From the NCBI RefSeq assembly GCF_022829635.1, contig NZ_JAKSYO010000092.1, forward strand, positions 87,971 to 151,970: a stretch of 64,000 nucleotides of DNA. The letters run 5' to 3'. Both the position numbers and the translations under genes were made by a program. Positions 55,821-64,000 of the stretch are shown one piece after another (the stretch's first letter is position 1; each line of letters starts with the position of its first letter). This stretch comes from Methylobacterium sp. E-066 (lineage in GTDB: Bacteria > Pseudomonadota > Alphaproteobacteria > Rhizobiales > Beijerinckiaceae). A model generated the notes under the pieces. It did not search any database. It was not told the origin of the DNA and saw only the letters and a list, made by a program, of their open reading frames with translations.

Positions 55821-56459
55821 TCAGTTCAGAACGACCACCTTCGCGCCGACCTTCACCCGCTCGTAGAGGTCGGTGACGTCGTCGTTGGTCATTCGGATGC
55901 AGCCCGAGGACACGGCTTGGCCGATCGTGTCCGGCTCGTTGGAGCCGTGGATGCGGTACTCGGTGCTGCCGATATACATGGCGCGGGCGCCGAGCGGGTT
56001 CTCGATGCCGCCGGCCATGTAGCGCGGCAGGTCGGGGCGGCGGGCGATCATGGCCTTCGGGGGCGTCCAGGACGGCCACTCGCGCTTGGCGGTCACCGTG
56101 TTGACGCCGCTCCAGCTGAAACCGGGGCGGCCGACGCCGACGCCGTAGCGGATGGCTTCACCGTTGCCCATCACGAAGTACAGGCGGCGCTCCGCGGTGG
56201 AGACGACGATCGTGCCCGGGGCGTAGGGGGCGTTGAACGCCACGATCTCGCGGGGGATCGGCTGGACCTGGGCCTGCGGCGCGTCCTGCACGCCCTGGCC
56301 GTAGCCCGGGGTGCCCTGATAGCCGTACTGGCCCGGATCCGAGTAATACTCTTCCGCACCGTTGGCGCCGAAGGGATCGTAGGCCGGAGCTGCCAGCGCC
56401 GGGGCGGCAAGAACAGTTGCGGCGAGGAGCGCCGCGAGCGCGGTGGCCGAGGTCTTCAT
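55821..56459 (-). CDS. Exported L,D-transpeptidase (YkuD domain)
   Basis: A 212-residue periplasmic enzyme that cross-links peptidoglycan or attaches proteins to it. Signal peptide MKTSATALAALLAATVLAAPALA; a Tyr/Gly/Gln-rich spacer (about 30-65); then the YkuD domain. The catalytic motif has His171 in YRIHGSNEP and Cys187 in QAVSSGCIRMTNDDVTDLYERV. The ATG at 56457-56459 starts the signal peptide; the longer frame to 56522 is rejected. It belongs to a stretch of cell-wall related genes with the lytic transglycosylase at 59199-60365. Confidence 0.92.
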   Translation of the reverse strand: MKTSATALAALLAATVLAAPALAAPAYDPFGANGAEEYYSDPGQYGYQGTPGYGQGVQDAPQAQVQPIPREIVAFNAPYAPGTIVVSTAERRLYFVMGNGEAIRYGVGVGRPGFSWSGVNTVTAKREWPSWTPPKAMIARRPDLPRYMAGGIENPLGARAMYIGSTEYRIHGSNEPDTIGQAVSSGCIRMTNDDVTDLYERVKVGAKVVVLN

Positions 56460-56589
56460 GGGGTGCCTGCCTGTGCGATAACCTTTGCCATTACAAGCGT
56501 GAGCATAGGTTGGCAGTTCCACGCCGCGAAGAAGATTTTGTTTGACGGTGGAATACGTAAGCGGGCTCGCCCGTGGCAGTCTCCGATCG

Positions 56590-57408
56590 TTAACCGACCT
56601 CGTCGGTATGGACGTCGAACCGCGCCAGATGGGCGTAGCCGAAATTGGTCGAGATCGCGCAATCGGTGGCGTCGCGCCCCCGGGCCATGACGATGCGGCC
56701 GATCCGCTGGCGGTTGTGCCGCGCGTCGAACGTGTACCAACGCGGGCCCTCCGGGCCGTCCAGGTAGGCCTCGAACCACGCCGAGAAATCCATCGGCGCC
56801 GGGTCGATCGGCACGCCGATATCGCCGAGATAGCCGGTGGCGTAGCGGGCCGGGATGTTCATGCACCGGCAGAACGCGATGGCGAGATGGGCGAAATCCC
56901 GGCAGACGCCTTCGCGCTGCATGAAGCCGTCATGGGCGGTGCGGGTGGCGTCGGCGCGCTGGTAGTCGAAGCGGATGCGCTCGTGCGTGTAGGCGACGAT
57001 CGCCTGCACCCGCGCCCAGCCCTCCGGCGCGTTGCCGAACAGCGACCAGGCGGTCTGCGCGAGCTTGTCGGTGTCGCAGTAGCGCGAGCCCAGCAGGTAG
57101 ATCATCACGTCGTCCGGCAGGTCCTGGACCGGGATCTGCCGGGCGTCGGGCACGTAGGCGTCGAGCAGCCCGGAATCCTGGATCGTGAAGTCGGCCGAGA
57201 TCGTCAGAAGGCCCGGCGGCGCGACGATGCGGTGGCAGACGTTGTCGTACACGTCCCGGTACTCGTGGGCGGGGATCCACGGGTCGAAGCTGATCACCTG
57301 CGGGGTCAGCAGGTCGTGCATCCGGGACGGATGGACGCTCAGCATCAGGATCATGGGCGTCGGCTGGGTCAGGCTGAAGCCGATATCGTAACCGGTCCTG
57401 ATCTTCAT
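56590..57408 (-). CDS. Transglutaminase-like protein with Ser at the His position
   Basis: A 272-residue cytoplasmic transglutaminase-fold protein. The nucleophile cysteine is in REGVCRDFAHLAIAFCR (Cys172 counting from the upstream GTG), and the Asp is in WYTFDARHN. The segment that normally carries the catalytic His reads PMDFSAWFEAYLDG, with Ser where HAW is usual; the subfamily may use a different base or act on other chemistry. The ATG at 57408 has AGGTGG 5 bases upstream; a GTG at 57417 is the alternative. It is followed upstream on the same strand by a second transglutaminase-like gene, 64 bp away, probably one operon. Confidence 0.85.
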   Translation of the reverse strand: MKIRTGYDIGFSLTQPTPMILMLSVHPSRMHDLLTPQVISFDPWIPAHEYRDVYDNVCHRIVAPPGLLTISADFTIQDSGLLDAYVPDARQIPVQDLPDDVMIYLLGSRYCDTDKLAQTAWSLFGNAPEGWARVQAIVAYTHERIRFDYQRADATRTAHDGFMQREGVCRDFAHLAIAFCRCMNIPARYATGYLGDIGVPIDPAPMDFSAWFEAYLDGPEGPRWYTFDARHNRQRIGRIVMARGRDATDCAISTNFGYAHLARFDVHTDEVG

Positions 57409-57472
57409 CGCGGCCACCTGTGTCCTCTCGCCTCGGCGGGTCGCCCCGCATGCGCAATCCAGATTTCTTGTT

Positions 57473-58402
57473 TCAACGCGTCAGTATTGGCGGATGCGCC
57501 TGAAAGCCGCGTGTTTTTGCCTCTTCGTCAGGCAGTTCGACCACATCGACATCCACCCGCATGCCGAGGTCGTCGCTGGCCAGGCCGAAGAACGATCCGT
57601 GCAAGGGCACGGCCTGTGCCGGATCGCGGGTCACCGCCACGCGGATCAGGTCGCGGTTGCCGACGATCCCGTTGGTCGGGTCGAACTCGATCCAGCCGGC
57701 GCCCGGCAGGTAGACCTGCAGCCAAGCATGGGTCGAGCCGCCGCCGACATGGCGCGCCCGATCGTTGCGCGGGTTGTACAAGTATCCGGAGACGAACCGG
57801 GCGGCCATGCCGAGCGCACGCACCGCTTCCATCATCAGCACCGCGAAGTCGCGGCACGAGCCGCGCTTGCTGCGCAGTGTCGTCAGCGGCTCTTGCACGC
57901 CTTTCTCGGAGCGGGCGAGATAGGTGAAGTTCGCCCGCACGCTCCGGGTCATGTCGGCGAGCAGTTCCTGGGTCGGGATCCGGCCCTGGGCGGGGATGAA
58001 GCTGCGCGCCCAGGCATCGACCTCGTGGCGCGGATCGGGCCATTGCCGCTCGATCGACCGGGACAGGTCGGGCATGTCCTCGGCGCCGTAGCCGAACGGG
58101 TAATGCGTCGCGTGCGGCGCCAGCGGGAAGACCGGCGCGTGCTCGGGGGTGTGGTCGAGGGTGATGCCGCATTCGAAGGTCAGCGTCTCCGCGCGGCCCC
58201 CGAAGGTCGCCACCGCGACGCAATTGCCGAACACGTCGAACATCCACCGCAGGGCGGCGGGCTCGGGGGTGATCTCGAGCGACGCCTCGATCAGGCGCTG
58301 GTCATAGCTGTCCCGGGGCCGGAACATGATCCGGTGCTCGCCGAAGGCGACCGGACGCCGGTACCGGTAAACCGTGCGGTGACGGACGGACAGGATCGGC
58401 AA
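57473..58402 (-). CDS. Transglutaminase-like protein with N-terminal beta domain
   Basis: A 309-residue protein of the bacterial transglutaminase-like family (COG1305 type). The N-terminal beta domain (residues 1-95) has RHRTVYRYRRPVAFGEHRIMFRPRDS. The catalytic triad is complete: Cys183 in RGSCRDFAVLMMEA, His225 in GGSTHAWLQVYLP and Asp241 in WIEFDPTNG. Such proteins are often encoded in pairs or with ATP-grasp partners; in vivo substrates are unknown. The start is a TTG at 58400-58402 with GGAG 8 bases upstream. It probably shares a transcript with the second transglutaminase gene downstream. Confidence 0.9.
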   Translation of the reverse strand: MPILSVRHRTVYRYRRPVAFGEHRIMFRPRDSYDQRLIEASLEITPEPAALRWMFDVFGNCVAVATFGGRAETLTFECGITLDHTPEHAPVFPLAPHATHYPFGYGAEDMPDLSRSIERQWPDPRHEVDAWARSFIPAQGRIPTQELLADMTRSVRANFTYLARSEKGVQEPLTTLRSKRGSCRDFAVLMMEAVRALGMAARFVSGYLYNPRNDRARHVGGGSTHAWLQVYLPGAGWIEFDPTNGIVGNRDLIRVAVTRDPAQAVPLHGSFFGLASDDLGMRVDVDVVELPDEEAKTRGFQAHPPILTR

Positions 58403-58477
58403 AGACAGGGGCTCCGGGCTCGCGCCGATACGTCGGCGGTCAATGCAAGGGCCGGGCCCGACGCCGCGGGCGCCGTT

Positions 58478-59077
58478 TCAGGTGACCGGCGGCGCCGGAT
58501 CCGTGGTCGCCCGCTCGGCCTCGACCAGCACGTCGAAGGGCCGCCAGGGCTTGGCGATGAACACCGCCTCGCTCGGCAGATCCGGCCGGCGGATGCCGTG
58601 GCCCGAGGTGACCACCAGCCGGGCGCGGGGCCACAGGGTCGCGACTGCCCGGGCGAGTTGCAGCCCGTCCATGGCGCCGGCGAGCCGGACATCGGCGAAG
58701 ACCAGGGCCACGTCGCCGCCCCGCGCCTGGAGCACGGCCAGCGCCGCCTCGGCGCTGTCGCAGCCGATCACGTCGAGCTCGGTCTCTTCGAGGAGGGTTT
58801 CGGCCAGGGCGCGGATCTCGGGATCGTCCTCGACCACCAGGGCGAGGCGCTGCGCCGGACCTTCGGCCAGGATGGGCGACGCCTCGCGCGGCGCGGCGGC
58901 CTCGGCCTCGTTCTGCCGGACCCGACGGACCAGGGCGGCGAGATGCTCCGGCACGCCCTCCGAGACGAGGTCGTCGTAGATCGACGCCAGCGTCTGGCCG
59001 ATCTGGTCGAGCGGGATGCTGCTCGGCGAGAGCGTATCAGTGAGCGGCGTAGCCGTGCTCGACAGAGGCTTTCTCAA
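58478..59077 (-). CDS. NepR-like domain fused to a response-regulator receiver
   Basis: A 199-residue protein with two parts. Residues 21-55, IPLDQIGQTLASIYDDLVSEGVPEH and then LAALVRRV, match the pattern of NepR, the anti-sigma factor of the general stress response (IG-x2-L-x2-YDD-x3-E-x-VP then a helix ending in LL/RR). Residues 76-195 form a receiver domain: acidic triad Glu83-Asp84-Asp85, phospho-acceptor Asp129 in LVFADVRLAGAMDG, Thr/Ser in VVTSGHG and Lys176 in FIAKPWRP. In the known system, PhyR (sigma-like domain plus receiver) binds a separate NepR. A NepR-type helix joined to its own receiver would be a different layout. The NepR call is by eye. Confidence 0.7.
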   Translation of the reverse strand: MRKPLSSTATPLTDTLSPSSIPLDQIGQTLASIYDDLVSEGVPEHLAALVRRVRQNEAEAAAPREASPILAEGPAQRLALVVEDDPEIRALAETLLEETELDVIGCDSAEAALAVLQARGGDVALVFADVRLAGAMDGLQLARAVATLWPRARLVVTSGHGIRRPDLPSEAVFIAKPWRPFDVLVEAERATTDPAPPVT

Positions 59078-59198
59078 GAACGTCCCCCGGAAGTCTCCGT
59101 TTCACGCCGCACACGAACGCGGCGCTTGTGGACGAACGTCGGCAGGACGCCGGGAGTTGCGCGCGGGGCCGCGAATTGGCCGCCCGCTCGCTGAGGCT

Positions 59199-60365
59199 TT
59201 ACTGCGTGGCGATGCCGGTCGCAGCATCCGCGTAGGCCATGATCCCAGAGACCGCCTGGACGTTCTGGTAGCGCGTGCCGCGCGTGCTCATCATCGCCTC
59301 GAACTTCTCGTGGACCTGCGCCACCGAGAGGCTGGCCGGCTTGCGGTGGCGGCCGCGCCCGACGAAGCGCCCGGCGGCGAAGAAGATCGAGCGGTTGGCG
59401 CGGGCCGGGCCGGGCAGCAGCCCGGCGGCGGCGGCGGCCGGCTTGTTGACGACGTTGGCCAGGAACTCGCCGGCATCCTCCACGCCCAGGAAGTGGGCGA
59501 GGTAGACCTCGCCGAGGGTGAGGTCGCGGCCGATCCGCTGGGCGATGCGGCCGGCATCGCGCTTGAGCATCTCGCCGGCCATCAGGGCCGACAGGTAGGG
59601 ATCGCGGCGCAGCTCCAGCACCCGGGCGCGGTCGGCGGCATCCGTGATCACCGGCCGGTCGTTGGCATCCGCCGTGACCAAAGCCGCCTCCTTCGCCAAC
59701 CCGTAGCGGGGCCCGAAATCGCGCACCACGCCGAGCCAGGTGCGCTCGATGAACTGATAGAGGCCGGTGGCCGAGGAGGTCTTGGCCTGGACCGCGGTGA
59801 CGAAGCTCGATTCCTTGTCGGCCACCGCCATGAGCAGGACGGGATCGGTCTGGACCGCCTGGGCCGCGCGCACGATGGTCTGCACCAAGTGGCGTCGGAT
59901 CTTCATCGGGCCGAATTCGAGGATGTCGTTCGGGTCGCCGCCGGCGCTCTCCGAGAGCAGGAAATCGTAGGAGACGCGGTCGACGCCGTTGGAGCCGACG
60001 GCGGTGTCGAGGTCGTGGACCGCGGCGAAGCTCGCCGAGGCGCGCAGCGGGGTCCGCTCCAGCTCCTCGCTCAGCGCCACGGTGTGGATCCGCGGGCGCG
60101 GCATCGGCAATTCGGTGGCGGCCTGCGCTGAGGACACCGCCTGATTCAGGCCGACCTTGCCGAGGTCGATCCCCGAACCGATCAGGGCGGCGCTCAGCCC
60201 GCCGGCGATCAGCGAAACGGTGAGCACCGAGCGAGCCAGCGCCGGGACGCTCCCGTGGGCACGGCCGACCATGGGCTGTGCGGTGATGGCATCGGCCCGG
60301 CCGGACCCGAACCGGCCCTGCTTGCCCGTGACGTTCCTCGGCGATCCGACCGTGCGGCCCTGCAT
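59199..60365 (-). CDS. Lytic transglycosylase-like protein, membrane-anchored
   Basis: A 388-residue protein with one N-terminal helix (ARSVLTVSLIAGGLSAALIGS, about 45-65) that anchors or exports it. The SLT-like catalytic domain is at about 155-300: QTDPVLLMAVADKESSF with the catalytic Glu, AKTSSATGLYQFIERTWLGVVRDFG, and LTLGEVYLAHFLGVEDAGEFL. It would cleave peptidoglycan glycan strands. The C-terminal 80 residues (from GLLPGPARANRSIFF) carry no known domain. The first 40 residues are Arg/Gly-rich and cytoplasmic. Confidence 0.87.
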   Translation of the reverse strand: MQGRTVGSPRNVTGKQGRFGSGRADAITAQPMVGRAHGSVPALARSVLTVSLIAGGLSAALIGSGIDLGKVGLNQAVSSAQAATELPMPRPRIHTVALSEELERTPLRASASFAAVHDLDTAVGSNGVDRVSYDFLLSESAGGDPNDILEFGPMKIRRHLVQTIVRAAQAVQTDPVLLMAVADKESSFVTAVQAKTSSATGLYQFIERTWLGVVRDFGPRYGLAKEAALVTADANDRPVITDAADRARVLELRRDPYLSALMAGEMLKRDAGRIAQRIGRDLTLGEVYLAHFLGVEDAGEFLANVVNKPAAAAAGLLPGPARANRSIFFAAGRFVGRGRHRKPASLSVAQVHEKFEAMMSTRGTRYQNVQAVSGIMAYADAATGIATQ

Positions 60366-60690
60366 CGTCTACCCGATTCCTCACGCGCCGGTGATGGCGC
60401 CTTGGACACACCATCGCTTGACAGATGTGGCGACAACACGGCCGTGCTTGTGGCGGCCGTGGGGCGGCTGGGGAGATTTCGCGGCAGCCGTGTCGGCCCC
60501 CCGGGCCGGATCGCCTTCTGCGAGCGCGCCCCTCGCAATCGGGGTGCGTCTCATCCAAGGCCTTGCAAGGCCTTGCGCGCCCTTCGCGATTGCTACGCGA
60601 TCGGGAACGGCTCTAAGAGGACGCCATGCGGGTTGCGCTCGAAACGGGTGGCGGCCCAGTCCCTTGAGCCCAGCTTAGAGTTCTGCCCCG
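60366..60690. promoter_or_regulatory. Divergent SLT / alaS promoter region with 18-bp palindrome
   Basis: This 325-bp spacer contains the perfect palindrome AAGGCCTTGCAAGGCCTT at 60557-60574, 117 bases before the alaS start. No gene is supported. Both alaS and the transglycosylase must be transcribed from here. Confidence 0.45.
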
Positions 60691-63381
<2,691 letters not shown>

Positions 63382-63396
63382 GGCCGGGCGGCAGGT

Positions 63397-63460
63397 CCCA
63401 CCCGCGGCCTCATCGTGAGGGGGCGTAGCGCAGCGAAGCCCTCGAAGGAGGGCTCCAGAA
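63397..63460. repeat. Palindromic repeat family A, half copy 4
   Basis: Only the left half is present: GGCCTCATCGTGAGGGGGCG followed by GCGAAGCCCTCGAAGGAGGGCTCCAG. The right arm is missing, replaced by unrelated sequence, so this is a truncated unit just behind alaS. Confidence 0.65.
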
Positions 63461-63519
63461 CGCTCAAAGCTTCTTGAAGCCTACGAGCCACACAGGTTTA
63501 AGGCGCAGCCGCTGGTGCA

Positions 63520-63860
63520 TACCGCGACGCGCCCCCTCTCCCGTGCGGGCTAGCGGATTCACAGATCGAGTTCGGCCCTTTTTGCGCGACGGCCCGTGCT
63601 TCGGCTCCAGCATCGGTGCGGGTATCCCCTCGCCCCGCTTGCGGGGAGAGGGCTTCGGCGACCTCGTCGTCGCCGAAGCGAGGCGGCAGCCGAGGCTGAG
63701 GGGGCGGTTCCGGACGCGCGCCTCGTTCTGAACCGCCCGCTCACCGCCGCTCCGGCTTCGCCTGCGCTTCCCGCACGGACGATGAGGTCCGTGCGGGCCT
63801 CTCCCCGCAAGCGGGGCGAGGGGACCCGCGCTTCGTCCGCAGATGTGTAAGCAACGTACC
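63520..63860. repeat. Repeat cluster: family B fragment plus family C element
   Basis: A family B fragment (GCGACGCGCCCCCTCTCCCGT) lies at about 63520-63545. A larger element follows: CCCTCGCCCCGCTTGCGGGGAGAGG at about 63628 mirrors CCTCTCCCCGCAAGCGGGGCGAGGGG at about 63800, with CGGCGACCTCGTCGTCGCCG, CGGACGATGAGGTCCG and GTCCGTGCGGGCC inside. The 520 bases after alaS hold only these repeats; open frames here are by-products of the repeat composition. Confidence 0.7.
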
Positions 63861-63903
63861 TCTGCACGATACGCGGACGCACGGTCCGGCCGCTTCGAGA
63901 CGC

Positions 63904-64000
63904 TCACCGCCGCATCCCGAGCAAGACGACCAATCCCACGGCGAATGCGGCGCCGGCCTGGGCCGCCAGCAGCGCGGCCAGCCAACCCTGCAGCAGGCCC
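63904..64000 (-). CDS. 3' end of a membrane protein gene (partial)
   Basis: Reading leftward from the window edge, a frame encodes GLLQGWLAALLAAQAGAAF and then AVGLVVLLGMRR before a TGA at 63904-63906. It is a hydrophobic helix followed by a short basic tail, the usual end of an inner-membrane protein. The gene continues beyond base 64000, so neither family nor length can be judged. Confidence 0.5.
   Translation of the reverse strand, partial: GLLQGWLAALLAAQAGAAFAVGLVVLLGMRR

Noticed and set aside
63464..63985. Minus-strand open frame after alaS
   Set aside because: It is made almost wholly of palindromic repeats (families B and C) and is Arg/Pro/Gly-rich. The genuine coding signal at the edge is in another frame, 63904-64000.

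Overview
The window is a 64 kb, GC-rich chromosomal segment of an alphaproteobacterium of the order Hyphomicrobiales, most likely Methylobacterium/Methylorubrum. The evidence is a textbook CtrA (14493-15194), fliI/fliJ/flhA flagellar genes, a complete oxalate catabolic set (frc, oxc and an OxlT-type antiporter), a polyhydroxyalkanoate phasin, a NepR-like domain, and many intergenic palindromic repeats of the kind abundant in this group. The genus call is inference. No tRNA, rRNA, CRISPR array, prophage or transposase gene was seen.

Layout. 1-6.4 kb: 3' part of gltX, a CorC/HlyC-type CBS protein, a methyltransferase, a ParDE toxin-antitoxin pair and an MFS pump. 6.3-7.7 kb: a TetR regulator and a divergent MFS exporter sharing two matching operator palindromes. 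7.7-14.4 kb: secreted or envelope proteins (Pro-rich OmpA, DUF2865, CreA, a small secreted protein, a trypsin-like protease) around cysS. 14.5-21.2 kb: ctrA, fliI, fliJ, a flippase-like membrane protein and flhA. 21.3-24 kb: a stress-protein-like gene and capsule-export genes kpsE/kpsT. 24.5-33 kb: the oxalate region, with a PAS gene and frc to the right, and the antiporter and oxc to the left; between them lie an HPP/CBS protein and a peptide-type solute-binding protein. 33-43.8 kb: a zeta-toxin-like P-loop protein, ilvE, an MsbA-like exporter, an LTXXQ protein, a metal-binding lipoprotein-like SBP, a heparinase-like protein and purH. 43.8-45 kb: an AT-richer patch with only tiny ORFs. 45-51.6 kb: an MHS-type transporter and the acetate operon acs-yjcH-actP. 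51.8-60.4 kb: a degenerate PdhS-type histidine kinase, a phasin, an L,D-transpeptidase, two transglutaminase-like proteins, a NepR-receiver fusion and a lytic transglycosylase. 60.7-64 kb: alaS, a dense repeat cluster and the 3' end of a membrane protein.

How the genes work together. The oxalate genes form one pathway: OxlT exchanges oxalate for formate, Frc makes oxalyl-CoA, and Oxc decarboxylates it to formyl-CoA. The two transcription units share the 15-bp motif GGTAT-N5-ATACC upstream, implying one common regulator encoded elsewhere. CtrA sits beside the flagellar genes it normally controls, and a near-consensus CtrA box lies upstream of flhA. The acs operon takes up and activates acetate.

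Most notable items: the NepR-receiver fusion at 58478-59077, the shared oxalate operator, the histidine-kinase homologue with all catalytic motifs degraded at 51824-54493, and the repeat families, one of which supplies the C-terminus of an ABC exporter.
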